A DNA stretch of 64,000 bases, taken from positions 1 through 64,000 of the forward strand of contig JAHHRJ010000006.1 in the NCBI GenBank assembly GCA_020025885.1, given 5' to 3'. This document shows positions 51,655 to 60,549 of this stretch, one piece after another; the first letter of the stretch is position 1, and the number at the start of each line of letters is the position of its first letter. The position numbers were made by a program, and so were the translations under genes. Source of the DNA: Butyricicoccus sp. GTDB taxonomy: Bacteria > Bacillota > Clostridia > Oscillospirales > Butyricicoccaceae. The notes below the pieces were generated by a model. It made no database searches and was not told the DNA's origin. It worked only from the letters and a program-made list of their open reading frames with translations.

Positions 51655-52215
51655 TTACGGTGCTTCCACTTGATTATACAGCGAAGTAAATATTGCAGCA
51701 ACCTCATCTTTCAGCAGCGCATCCTTCGCTGTGCCATTGAGCACTTCCAGCCCATGCTCCTTTACCAATGCGTCAAGGCGTGCTTTTGCCTCAGCTGTTT
51801 TTTGTTGTGCAACTTCCTGCTGTGCCATTGTGAGCTGATACAGGATGGTCTTTTGTATGTTGAGGCGTTTTACAGCAGCGACCATATCTTCTACACTGTC
51901 TGTCCCTGTTTCCTTCATCAGTGCATCCAATGTTTTCTGCTGTTCTCCCAGTACTCTGCCCTGTTCTTCCACAGAATGCTGGAGCACCTGCAAGCGTGCA
52001 TTCGCACCCTCTACTGCGCTGGTCTGGGTGGTCAACTGACTGCTGAGTTCATTGAGTCTGCGGTCTGCACGTACCTGTGAGACATAGCTGAGCAAAATCA
52101 GCGCGAGCGCAACACAGAATAGTCCAATCACATAAAAGACCAAAAACTTTTTGGACTCCTGATGCTTTTCCCCTGGACTGTCTGCCTTTGCTGGTGTATC
52201 CTTTTTATCTTCCAT
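51655..52215 (-). CDS. Membrane-anchored coiled-coil protein, unknown
   Basis: 186 residues: a charged N-terminus (EDKKDTPAKADSPGEKHQESKK), one membrane segment (FLVFYVIGLFCVALALILLSYV) and a long coiled coil (RLNELSSQLTTQTSAVEGANARLQVLQHSVEEQGRVLGEQQKTLDAL) ending in another helical region. No enzyme motif. GACAGGAGGTTTCTGA precedes the ATG. It follows parB by 18 bases, so is probably in the parA-parB transcript. A division or envelope function is possible but unproven. Confidence 0.75.
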   Translation of the reverse strand: MEDKKDTPAKADSPGEKHQESKKFLVFYVIGLFCVALALILLSYVSQVRADRRLNELSSQLTTQTSAVEGANARLQVLQHSVEEQGRVLGEQQKTLDALMKETGTDSVEDMVAAVKRLNIQKTILYQLTMAQQEVAQQKTAEAKARLDALVKEHGLEVLNGTAKDALLKDEVAAIFTSLYNQVEAP

Positions 52216-52233
52216 TCAGAAACCTCCTGTCTG

Positions 52234-53100
52234 TCAAATCGACAGTTTTTCAAGCGCTGTACTCAGCCGTTCGAGGTCTTCCTCGCCATAAAATTCAAGC
52301 GAGATCGTGCCTGCGTTCTTTCCCTGCTCGATCCGAACACGCCGACCAAGTACATCCTCTAACTTTTTGGATAACTCTGCGGTATAATCCACCACAAACG
52401 GTACTGGCTCATGTGATTCAGGCTCAGATTCATGTCCAAGATCCTTGGCAAACTTTTCTGCCTGCCGCACACTCATTCCAGCCATTTTCTCCAACACCTC
52501 AGGGGTGCGCTGTTCCTCATTTCTAATTGCCAGCACTGCACGGGCATGACCCGCAGACAATGTGCCAACCGCGACCATTTCCTGCGCTTCCTTGGGCAAC
52601 GCCAGTAAGCGCAGCGCATTTGCAACCGCTGGACGAGACTTGCCCACACGTTCTGCAACCTGCTCCTGTGTCAGCCCATACTCATCCATCAGGCAATGAT
52701 AACCTTGTGCTTCCTCCACAGGATTGAGATCTTGGCGCTGTAAGTTTTCGATCAGCGCAAGTTCCATCACCGTTTTGTCATCCGCTTCAATGACAAGTGC
52801 AGGAATCTCCGTCAGACCTGCTGACCGTGCTGCACGCCAGCGTCGCTCTCCTGCAATGATTTGATAGTATTCCCCATCGCTCTTGCGGACTGTGATCGGT
52901 GTGACCACGCCGTGCATGGCAATGGATTTGGTCAGCTCACGCATAGACTCGGGTTCAAACATTTTACGCGGCTGTTCGCGATTTGGTTCGATGAGCGTCA
53001 TGGGTAAGGTGGACACGCCGCCTACATCATCTTCTGCGAACAGACTCTCTCCCAGCAGTGCACCAAAGCCCTTGCCAAGACCGCCTTTTGCTTTTGACAT
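52234..53100 (-). CDS. parB: Chromosome-partitioning protein ParB (Spo0J)
   Basis: A parS-binding CTP-dependent DNA clamp for origin segregation, 288 residues. Motifs: N-terminal Arg-rich tail, NREQPRKMF, the CTP-binding GERRWRAARSAGL, helix-turn-helix (EEAQGYHCLMDEYGLTQEQVAERVGKSRPAVAN), and a C-terminal dimerisation domain. The ATG at 53100 is set by AAGGAGGACATC. It lies ten bases after parA. Three parS sites in the window support function. In Clostridia it also controls sporulation via ParA and Spo0A. Confidence 0.97.
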   Translation of the reverse strand: MSKAKGGLGKGFGALLGESLFAEDDVGGVSTLPMTLIEPNREQPRKMFEPESMRELTKSIAMHGVVTPITVRKSDGEYYQIIAGERRWRAARSAGLTEIPALVIEADDKTVMELALIENLQRQDLNPVEEAQGYHCLMDEYGLTQEQVAERVGKSRPAVANALRLLALPKEAQEMVAVGTLSAGHARAVLAIRNEEQRTPEVLEKMAGMSVRQAEKFAKDLGHESEPESHEPVPFVVDYTAELSKKLEDVLGRRVRIEQGKNAGTISLEFYGEEDLERLSTALEKLSI

Positions 53101-53110
53101 GATGTCCTCC

Positions 53111-53872
53111 TTACTGATTTTTTTCCAAAAATTCCTCTGCGACTGCAATATATGCTTCTGCACCGCGGCATGAACGATCATATGCTGTGATCGGCTGTCC
53201 ATGGCTGGGTGCTTCTGACAAACGTACATTACGCGGCACGACCGCAGCATATACACGATCTCCAAAGTGCTTTTTGACTTCTTCCACAACTTGCACCGCA
53301 AGATTGGTGCGTCCGTCATACATCGTCAGCAAAATGCCCTCAATGCGAATCTTGCGATTGAGTCCACGCTGTACGGAACGCACAGTTGCCATAAGCTGTG
53401 ACAAGCCTTCGAGCGCATAGTATTCCGTTTGCAGCGGCACCATAAACGAATCTGCTGCACACAAGCAGTTGAGCGTCAAAATACCAAGCGATGGCGGGCA
53501 ATCAATGATGATAAAATCATAATCCTCCCGCACCTGATCGAGCACATCCTTCAGCCGATACTCACGCCGTTCCAAAGAAATCAAATCGATCTCAGCACCA
53601 GCCAGATCGACATTTGAGCCTAAGACATCGACCCACTTGGTATGCATAATTGCAGAACGCACCTCTGGGTTGTCTGCGATGATCAGTTCATAAATAGAGG
53701 TGTCAAGCTCATGCGGTTCCAACCCCACACCAGAGGTTGCATTGCCCTGTGGATCGAAGTCACACAGCAACACCTTTTTTCCTTTTTCAGTCAGTACACA
53801 TGCCAGATTAACCGCCGTGGTTGTCTTTCCCACGCCGCCTTTCTGGTTGATGAGTGCAACGATTTTAGCCAT
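53111..53872 (-). CDS. parA: Chromosome-partitioning ATPase ParA (Soj)
   Basis: A Walker-type ATPase of 253 residues that works with ParB. It shows the deviant Walker A KGGVGKTTTAVNLA at residue 10, the switch region DFDPQGNATSGVG, and IIDCPPSLGILTLN. The start is the ATG at 53872 (CAACGTCA region; GGAAAGGG upstream). It forms an operon with parB and sits beside noc in the order usual for Firmicutes. Confidence 0.97.
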   Translation of the reverse strand: MAKIVALINQKGGVGKTTTAVNLACVLTEKGKKVLLCDFDPQGNATSGVGLEPHELDTSIYELIIADNPEVRSAIMHTKWVDVLGSNVDLAGAEIDLISLERREYRLKDVLDQVREDYDFIIIDCPPSLGILTLNCLCAADSFMVPLQTEYYALEGLSQLMATVRSVQRGLNRKIRIEGILLTMYDGRTNLAVQVVEEVKKHFGDRVYAAVVPRNVRLSEAPSHGQPITAYDRSCRGAEAYIAVAEEFLEKNQ

Positions 53873-54064
53873 TGACGTTGCCCTTTCCCGATTGGAGGCA
53901 GTTAAAATTGCACTCCGCCCGTCTTTGATAGTCCCCTTTATTATATCACAGCGACAGCTATTTTCAAGCCAGAACACACGATTTCACAGGTTTCCCCGCA
54001 AAGCTCTACACAAATTTCTCTCTCCTTGTGTAAAATCTCTCCTATATCCATAAGTGTGTGGAAA

Positions 54065-54080
54065 CGTTTCACGTGAAACA
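54065..54080. promoter_or_regulatory. parS-like site 3
   Basis: CGTTTCACGTGAAACA differs from parS sites 1 and 2 only in its first base. It lies in the 322-base gap between parA and noc, the usual place for a parS. Confidence 0.9.
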
Positions 54081-54137
54081 TTTTTGTTTTCTCGACGCCA
54101 GCTGACACCAATCCCCCTTTTTCTTTATCATCCGCAA

Positions 54138-54163
54138 CAAAAATCCCCCGCTGAGCGGAGGAA
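54138..54163 (-). terminator. Terminator of noc
   Basis: CCTCCGCTCAGCGGGGG hairpin followed by ATTTTTG on the minus strand, 32 bases past the noc stop. Confidence 0.7.
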
Positions 54164-54194
54164 TGAAATACAAAATAAAATTATGTAAGCGATT

Positions 54195-55001
54195 TTAGCG
54201 TCTTGCGTTGGGAATTAAAATTTTTACCAAAATACCGTCATCGCACTGTTCCTTTTCATAGCTTGTCTCCACCCCAGATTCTTTCATCAGTCCAACCGCC
54301 TTGTCCACCGTATTGAGGAACAGACGCACATCCTTGATCAAGCGGCGAACAGTTCCGGTTGGCTGCTCTGGTGGGGCAGTAAGCAAATGTTCAATGTACT
54401 GCTCGGTACGGCTGACATTCCACTGCTGCGCAATGATCTTCTCAATTGTGTTGCAGCGTTGTTCTTCCGTTGGCAGACGGAGAATGGCACGTGCATGTCG
54501 TTCGGTCAAGCCACCATCTCGAATCATCTGCATAGTCTCTGGGGACAGCTTAAGCAGACGCAGTTTATTTGCTACCGCACTTTGCGTCTTACCCACTCGA
54601 TGTGCAGCCTCCTCCTGTGTCAAACCATAGCGATCGATCAGCTGTCGATATCCTGCCGCTTCTTCAAAGAAATCCAGATCACGGCGCTGTAAGTTTTCAA
54701 CCAGTGCAATTGCTGAAGAATCTTCTTCTGTCGCGCTCATAATCAGGCAAGGAACTTCTGATAGCCCCGCTGCACGTGCCGCACGCAGACGGCGTTCTCC
54801 AGCGATGAGCTCATATCCATCAGTTGTCCGGCGAACGGTCAATGGATTGAGTACGCCATACTGGCGAATGGAGTCTGCCAGCTGTCGAATGGCTTCCGGC
54901 TCAAAATACTTACGTGGCTGATATGGGTTTCGGGAAATTTGTGTGGTACGAATGCGTCGAAGTTGCCGCTCGCTTCCGACAAGATGAAACATTGGTGTCA
55001 T
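54195..55001 (-). CDS. noc: Nucleoid-occlusion protein Noc (ParB family)
   Basis: 268 residues, a ParB/RepB/Spo0J-type protein between rsmG and parA, the standard position of Noc. It has NPYQPRKYF, GERRLRAARAAGL (CTP-binding box), the helix-turn-helix region DRYGLTQEEAAHRVGKTQSAVANKLRLLKLS and HARAILRL. Noc prevents division over the nucleoid. The start ATG at 55001 has GAAGGAGGG upstream; another ATG nine bases downstream is an alternative. Noc sites (about ATTTCCCGGGAAAT) were not found in this window. Confidence 0.88.
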   Translation of the reverse strand: MTPMFHLVGSERQLRRIRTTQISRNPYQPRKYFEPEAIRQLADSIRQYGVLNPLTVRRTTDGYELIAGERRLRAARAAGLSEVPCLIMSATEEDSSAIALVENLQRRDLDFFEEAAGYRQLIDRYGLTQEEAAHRVGKTQSAVANKLRLLKLSPETMQMIRDGGLTERHARAILRLPTEEQRCNTIEKIIAQQWNVSRTEQYIEHLLTAPPEQPTGTVRRLIKDVRLFLNTVDKAVGLMKESGVETSYEKEQCDDGILVKILIPNARR

Positions 55002-55869
55002 ATGGGAAATGCCCTCCTTCTCGCGGTGATATCCTGTATTTACAGATTACCAGAATTTCCCACATTGTAAAGAAGTTTTGACCGCACAGGGCGCATTTCC
55101 TGCTTATTTTTCAGCGGCAAAAGGTCATTTTTCATATTTTCAAATATTTTTCGATACAAAATCACAAAATTTGTTTTGAATACTCTAGGTAATAACACGA
55201 AAGGATATTTCCCCTGATACAATATGTTCCAAAATGCATCAGAAAAGCAGAGGATTGCTTGATGGGGCATAAACATCGAAGCGGTTTTATGTTATGCTTA
55301 AAAGCATAAGAGAACAATCTCATTGTGACGATGGCACAACAAAGGGCAAGACAACCCATGGTTTTCTTGCCCCCTTGTTACGGCAACACCGCACAATGGC
55401 ATCTGCGGCGCTTTGCGAACTGGTTTGCTCGTTCAAATACGGTGGATTCTGTATACGGATGACCTGTGCTCGAACCTCCCAGAGCTGTAACCACTGGCAA
55501 TGCAGACGCTTCCGCGAGCGTTCATAGAGGGACTTGTGCCAATTGGCTGCATGCTCCTGCCTTTGGAGAAGTTTATACATTCCCACCGTTTGGGCATAGA
55601 GATTCGTGCAAGCCGACTTCATCACACCCGCTGTGCGGGGAGTCCATACATTCTCACCCTTTCGGCGGCTGAAATTGCAATCTGATGGACAGGGAGTGCA
55701 GGATCCATAAGGACAAAGAACCGCAAGGTTCTAGTCCTTATGTCTCTGTCGCGAGACCACGACATGTTTTCCCAGCTTTCCAAAGCAAATCTTTTAAGCG
55801 AGAAAAGAAACCGTCTCTAATCTTTTGGCTTATCACAACAATCCAATTACAGCTTCATACCAGCGTGAA
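55002..55869. other. 868-bp intergenic region with several hairpins; no supported gene
   Basis: Between noc and rsmG. It has a perfect TTATGCTTAAAAGCATAA hairpin (55292-55309), a GGGCAAGA...TCTTGCCC stem (about 55343-55372), a 29-bp match to 18513-18541 at 55384-55412, and a terminator-like GGACAAAGAACC/GGTTCTAGTCC hairpin near 55710-55735. The frame of 101 codons on the minus strand (55320-55625) has no ribosome-binding site or recognisable product. A structured RNA or decayed repeat element is more likely. Confidence 0.5.
55384..55412 (+). repeat. 29-bp sequence repeated exactly at 18513-18541
   Basis: Exact reverse complement of 18513-18541, inside the structured non-coding region between noc and rsmG. 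Confidence 0.75.
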
Positions 55870-56562
55870 TTATAAAGGTTGCGCTGAAATCTTTTGAAAC
55901 CTTCTTGGGTACTTCTGCGGCGTCTCCTTGACCTTCTTAATAATCACCAACCGACTCTGCCGTCCCTCTGTCATCGGCACATCATAGTCCAGCACCCGCT
56001 CGACCTGACCGCCAAGCAGACGAATGCCCTTCTTTGCCTGCTCGATCTCTTCATCTGAGCCGACCGCTTTCATCGCAATGAAGGATCCTCCCACCTTAAC
56101 GAGCGGTAAAGACAACTCTGCCAAAATATTCAGCCGCGCCACAGCACGCGAAGTCGCAAGGTCAAACTCTTCTCGGTGCCCAAACTCTTCCGCGCGTGCA
56201 TGGATCGCCTGTGCATTTTTCATACCAAGGGCTTCGATCACTTCATTCAGAAAAGTGATTCGTTTTCCCAAGGAATCCAGCAGCGTTACCTTTGCATCGG
56301 TCAAAATCGCGATCGGCATTCCCGGAAAACCTGCACCGCATCCAACATCTACCACTTTCTTTCCAGCAGCATAAGGCGCAAGCGGTGCACAGTCCAAAAA
56401 GTGTCGGGTCACGACCTCCATGGGGTCTGTCACCGCAGTCAGGTTCATCACCTTATTTTTTTCCAATAACAGATCGGAAAACGCCAGCAGCTGATCCACC
56501 GCCTGTGGGTTATTTCGCTTTAGGGTTTCTAGTCCTTCTGTCAGCAGTTCACGTGCAGTCAT
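55870..56562 (-). CDS. rsmG: 16S rRNA (guanine527-N7)-methyltransferase RsmG
   Basis: RsmG (GidB) methylates G527 of 16S rRNA. The 230-residue protein has [23 protein letters not shown], the SAM-binding [17 protein letters not shown] and the post-motif region [23 protein letters not shown]. Its start overlaps the mnmG stop (ATGA), so it is coupled. Order mnmG-rsmG is typical. Confidence 0.97.
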   Translation of the reverse strand: MTARELLTEGLETLKRNNPQAVDQLLAFSDLLLEKNKVMNLTAVTDPMEVVTRHFLDCAPLAPYAAGKKVVDVGCGAGFPGMPIAILTDAKVTLLDSLGKRITFLNEVIEALGMKNAQAIHARAEEFGHREEFDLATSRAVARLNILAELSLPLVKVGGSFIAMKAVGSDEEIEQAKKGIRLLGGQVERVLDYDVPMTEGRQSRLVIIKKVKETPQKYPRRFQKISAQPL

Positions 56563-58442
56563 GCCTCGCTTCCTCCCTTTTCCATATTGAGATAAATCAT
56601 AAGTGCTGTAATATCAGCCGGAGATACACCTGAAATACGTCCTGCCTGTCCAAAGTTCAATGGGCGAATCTCTTTGAGCTTTTGCCGTGCCTCCAAGCGG
56701 AGTGATGGAACTGCATCATAGTCCAAGGTCTGCGGCAAAGTCCGCGCTTCCAGCTTGCGGAACTGTTCCACATCTTTATGCTGCCGCGCAATATATCCCT
56801 CATATTTAATGCGAATTTCAACTTGCTCTCGTACTGCTGCATCCAGCTCCGGACGCTCAGGGTCGAAACGCCCCAACACCTCATAGGATAGTTCCGGACG
56901 GCGCAGCAAATCGATCAAACGACATCCCGCCTTCAGTGGCGTAGAGCCCTGTTCAGACAAAAATTTCTGTACCACGTCATCTGGCTGAATGCTCACCGTA
57001 GCCAGACGATCGATCTCTGCCTGTACCCGTGCATACTTCTCTTGTGTGCGCGCAAGACGCTCTGCGCTGTTGAGTCCAACCGCCGCTCCAATGGGTACAA
57101 GACGCTCATCTGCATTGTCCTGCCGTAAGAGCAATCGGTATTCTGAGCGTGAGGTCATCATGCGATATGGTTCCTGTGTGCCACGTGTGACCAAATCATC
57201 AATCAATGTTCCAATATATCCGTCTGCACGGTCAAGGATCACGGGTGGCTGACCGCGCAGTTTACGCGCCGCGTTAATGCCTGCCACAAGCCCTTGTGCT
57301 GCGGCTTCCTCATATCCAGAAGAGCCGTTAAACTGTCCTGCACCATACAGCCCAGAAATCTTTCTGCTTTCCAGTGTAGGCAAAAGCTCAGTTGGATCAA
57401 CGCAGTCATATTCAATCGCATATGCAGGGCGCATAACCTCCGCATGTTCCAAGCCTTTGACGGTATGCAGCATAGCCAACTGTACATCTTCCGGCATAGA
57501 AGAAGAAAAGCCCTGGATATAAACTTCTTCGGTATCCAAACCCATCGGCTCCAAAAACAGCTGATGTCTTGGCTTATCTGCAAACCGCACGATCTTATCT
57601 TCAATTGAAGGACAATAGCGCGGTCCCACACCTTCGATCTCACCAGAGAACAGCGGCGAACGATCCAGATTTTCCTGAATGACACGGTGGGTCTCTGCAT
57701 TGGTGTAAGTCAAATGACAAACCGCCTGATTGAGTGGCGGATTCTCCGAATCAAAGGAAAACGGAATGATCTCTCGCTCTCCCTCCTGTACTTCCAACCC
57801 ATCATAACAAATCGAACGGCGATTGATTCGTGGCGGCGTACCCGTCTTAAATCTCTGCAAGCGCAGTCCCAATTTACGCAGACAGTCTGTTAGCTGTGTT
57901 GCCGCAAACATGCCGTCTGGGCCGCCCTCATGGGTGTAATCACCAATGATGATCCGTCCCCCAAGGAACGTACCAGAGCAGATAATCGCCGCACGTACAG
58001 CATACTGTGCCCCCGCTGCTGTGGTCACACTGCACACAGCACCAGTGTCATCCACCTCAATCGAGACGATTTCCGCTTGCTTGAGTGACAGATTTTCTGT
58101 TGTCTCCAATTTATGTTTCATATAACTGCGATAGCGCACACGATCTGCCTGCGCACGCAGAGAATGCACCGCCGGACCTTTGCCACGGTTAAGCATCCGG
58201 TATTGAATACATGCCGCATCTGCCGCATGTCCCATCTCGCCGCCGAGTGCATCCACTTCTCGCACCAAATGTCCTTTGGCTGTGCCGCCAATGGCTGGAT
58301 TGCAAGGCAGATTGCCTACTGCATCCAAATTTATCGTAAAGCACAGGGTACGCAGACCAAGCCGTGCGCCAGCCAGCGCCGCCTCAATTCCTGCATGTCC
58401 TGCACCAATAACCGCAATATCATAAGTACCTGCAAAATACAT
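56559..58442 (-). CDS. mnmG: tRNA uridine-5-carboxymethylaminomethyl enzyme MnmG (GidA)
   Basis: MnmG with MnmE modifies U34 of tRNAs. The 627-residue FAD protein has the dinucleotide-binding motif [20 protein letters not shown], the Cys-containing [32 protein letters not shown] and the C-terminal helical MnmE-binding domain. The ATG at 58442 is set by GGAGGAATCCC. Upstream is a 323-base gap with DnaA-box-like sequences. Confidence 0.97.
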   Translation of the reverse strand: MYFAGTYDIAVIGAGHAGIEAALAGARLGLRTLCFTINLDAVGNLPCNPAIGGTAKGHLVREVDALGGEMGHAADAACIQYRMLNRGKGPAVHSLRAQADRVRYRSYMKHKLETTENLSLKQAEIVSIEVDDTGAVCSVTTAAGAQYAVRAAIICSGTFLGGRIIIGDYTHEGGPDGMFAATQLTDCLRKLGLRLQRFKTGTPPRINRRSICYDGLEVQEGEREIIPFSFDSENPPLNQAVCHLTYTNAETHRVIQENLDRSPLFSGEIEGVGPRYCPSIEDKIVRFADKPRHQLFLEPMGLDTEEVYIQGFSSSMPEDVQLAMLHTVKGLEHAEVMRPAYAIEYDCVDPTELLPTLESRKISGLYGAGQFNGSSGYEEAAAQGLVAGINAARKLRGQPPVILDRADGYIGTLIDDLVTRGTQEPYRMMTSRSEYRLLLRQDNADERLVPIGAAVGLNSAERLARTQEKYARVQAEIDRLATVSIQPDDVVQKFLSEQGSTPLKAGCRLIDLLRRPELSYEVLGRFDPERPELDAAVREQVEIRIKYEGYIARQHKDVEQFRKLEARTLPQTLDYDAVPSLRLEARQKLKEIRPLNFGQAGRISGVSPADITALMIYLNMEKGGSEA

Positions 58443-58471
58443 GGGATTCCTCCAAACCAACCATGCACAGC

Positions 58472-58631
58472 TGTTGATAACTCTGTGTACAGTTGGGATA
58501 ACTGTGGATAGTTTTCAAGAATTTTAAATACTAATTGTATTTTTATAATTTATTATTTTGTTTTGTATTGAAAAATTGTGGTTTGTATTAGAAGTAATCC
58601 ACAATTTACACAAGTAATATTACGTGGATAA
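58472..58631. other. Cluster of DnaA-box-like 9-mers in AT-rich sequence (possible oriC-type site)
   Basis: Four 9-mers have one mismatch to TGTGGATAA/TTATCCACA: TGTTGATAA (58472-58480), TGTGGATAG (58503-58511), TAATCCACA (58595-58603) and CGTGGATAA (58623-58631). Weaker ones are TTGGGATAA (58493-58501) and TTATCCTTA (58760-58768). Between the pairs is a long A/T-only-like stretch (58520-58590) resembling an unwinding element. No reading frame fits here. Confidence 0.6.
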
Positions 58632-58765
58632 GTCTAACGCACACAAAATATCTTATTAAGACGCTTTTATAAAAACGATGCCGTTCCAGATAACACCATA
58701 CTATTTCGGATCTATCGCATAAATTGTAGTATCATTTTACAAATTATACAAAATCTGGGTTATCC

Positions 58766-60130
58766 TTATTTTCCAACACAAAAATTTGAAAAAATATAAT
58801 CAACAATATCTTCCTGTACATACGCACCTGTCACACGCCCCAAACTCTCGATCGCCTGCTCGATCTCATAAACGATCGCATCTGGTGCAAAACCTGCCTT
58901 CAGCTGTCTACAAGCCTGCTCCAAATTTTCCCTTGTATGACTCAAAATCTCAGCCTGCCGCAGATTGGTAATGAGTCCACCGTCCTGCGGCAGATCCCGA
59001 ATACCGGTCAGATCCGTCAAGGTATCTGTCAAGATATCAAGACCCTCTCTCTGCTTTGCTGAAAGCCGCACCACCTGCACAAAGCTGTCTGTCAACTCTT
59101 GCAAGTCCATTTGCATCAGTAAATCAGACTTATTCACAACCGCGACTGCTCGCTTTGCATCTCGCACCTGCGCGATTACCAAGCGATCGTCTTCACTGAG
59201 TGGCTGACTTCCATCAAATACCGCCAGCACAACGCCAGTTTCCTTTGCCAGTGTTACCGCGTCCTTCGCGCGGCAAACACCAATCTGCTCCACAGGATCG
59301 TCTGTCTCTCTGAGTCCTGCTGTATCCTGCAAACGCAAAATCAGTCCCCCTAGGCGCAGTGTTTCCTCTACCGTATCACGCGTTGTACCTGCAATATTGG
59401 TAACAATCGCGCGATCATAGCCTAAAAGTGCATTAAGCAGAGTGGATTTTCCCGCATTCGGTCTACCTACAATCACACAGGGCAATCCTTCCCGCAATGC
59501 GCGTCCGCGCTGATAGCTGTCACAAAGTGTAGCCAGGCGATCTCGCATTTCGTCCAATGTCTGGTGCATCTCAGATAATGGAAGATCCTCGATTTCCTCA
59601 TCTGGATAATCAATAACCGCCAAAAACTGTGCACACATGGAAACCAGCTTTTCTCGCATCTTAGAAAATTCCGTAGAAATATGCCCACCAAGCTGTGCCG
59701 TTGCAAGTGCAGCAGCCTGTACAGACTGCGCACAAACAAGATCATTGACCGCCTCTGCCGCAAATAGATCCAGTTTCCCATTCAAGAAAGCACGCCGAGT
59801 GAACTCACCCGGCTGTGCCTGCCGCGCCCCAAGTTCAAACAATGCATACAAAGCTTCTTCAAGCACCGCAGAAGACCCATGACAATGAATTTCTGCCATC
59901 GGCTCGCCTGTATAGGTCGCTGGTGCTGGAAAAAATACTGCCATTGGGCGATCGATCACTTGTCCATGTACTGTGAGTGTACCATAAGTCAGCATACGTG
60001 GTGTAAGCGGGCATTTGCCTATGGGTGTAAAGAGTGCTGAAAGATATTCCTCTGCCTGCTCGCCGGAAATGCGCACAATGCCAATCGCGCCGCCCGGGGC
60101 GGTAGACAGTGCGGCGATGGTTTGTGCCAT
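58766..60130 (-). CDS. mnmE: tRNA modification GTPase MnmE (TrmE)
   Basis: 454 residues. N-terminal tetrahydrofolate-binding domain (TIAALSTAPGGAIGIVRISG), helical region, and inserted GTPase domain with G1 GRPNAGKSTLLN, G3 DTAGLRET and G4 NKSD. The C-terminus FCVGK carries the catalytic Cys (usual FCIGK). It works with MnmG. The start is ATG with AGGGAGGAAGCAGGT. Unlike in most Firmicutes, the gene upstream is not jag/yidC. Confidence 0.97.
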   Translation of the reverse strand: MAQTIAALSTAPGGAIGIVRISGEQAEEYLSALFTPIGKCPLTPRMLTYGTLTVHGQVIDRPMAVFFPAPATYTGEPMAEIHCHGSSAVLEEALYALFELGARQAQPGEFTRRAFLNGKLDLFAAEAVNDLVCAQSVQAAALATAQLGGHISTEFSKMREKLVSMCAQFLAVIDYPDEEIEDLPLSEMHQTLDEMRDRLATLCDSYQRGRALREGLPCVIVGRPNAGKSTLLNALLGYDRAIVTNIAGTTRDTVEETLRLGGLILRLQDTAGLRETDDPVEQIGVCRAKDAVTLAKETGVVLAVFDGSQPLSEDDRLVIAQVRDAKRAVAVVNKSDLLMQMDLQELTDSFVQVVRLSAKQREGLDILTDTLTDLTGIRDLPQDGGLITNLRQAEILSHTRENLEQACRQLKAGFAPDAIVYEIEQAIESLGRVTGAYVQEDIVDYIFSNFCVGK

Positions 60131-60266
60131 ACCTGCTTCCTCCCTGTAATCAATGAAATTTTATGTTTCCAAAATTTTGCGCAAATACATCTGCGCAGCA
60201 TTTCTTTTTATTTTATCACATTCTGTGCAGAATTTGCAGACCGTGACAAAAGTTTTTTAAACTCCT

Positions 60267-60300
60267 CAAAAAAAGGCGTAAGGGTAAGCCCTTACGCCTT
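60267..60300 (-). terminator. Terminator of the operon upstream of mnmE
   Basis: AAGGCGTAAGGG and CCCTTACGCCTT form a 12-bp stem followed by seven T on the minus strand. Confidence 0.9.
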
Positions 60301-60302
60301 CA

Positions 60303-60513
60303 GCGTGTTAAAAAAGTCGCTGCACCCTTTTTATTTTGGAGCGAAGCGACCTTAAATTTTCAAAATCCAAGGACATGCGCCTTGGATTTTGCCCGCGACC
60401 CGCGCAAACGTGCGCGAAACCGGGGGTATCAGAGCCAGTTTCTACCGGAACTGGCTCTGTATCTAGGGGGACTGGGTTCCCCTGGAAAGGCTGTCAAAGT
60501 TCTTTGACAGCCT
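60303..60513 (+). repeat. Dispersed structured repeat (copy C, full length)
   Basis: About 210 bases with at least four hairpins: ATCCAAGG/CCTTGGAT, a CGCGCAAACGTGCGCG type stem, GAGCCAGTT/AACTGGCTC, and the terminal GGCTGTCAAAG/CTTTGACAGCC. Copy B (43203-43405) matches with differences, and copy A (1-51) has the right end. No coding sequence; could be a MITE-like element or a structured RNA. Confidence 0.85.
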
Positions 60514-60515
60514 CT

Positions 60516-60542
60516 ATGACCGGCACAGTTTGTGCCGGTCAT
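60516..60542. terminator. Perfect hairpin after the 60550 gene
   Basis: ATGACCGGCACA and TGTGCCGGTCAT form a 12-bp stem around GTT, eight bases past the stop. A T tract is missing on the minus strand, so its terminator role is uncertain. Confidence 0.55.
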
Positions 60543-60549
60543 GTATATT

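Noticed and set aside
55320..55625. 101-codon minus-strand frame between noc and rsmG
   Set aside because: No initiation site; composition and hairpins suggest a non-coding repeat-like region.
58766..60130. Frameshift or loss of the catalytic Cys in MnmE
   Set aside because: The tail reads FCVGK, a conservative version of FCIGK, and the frame is intact.
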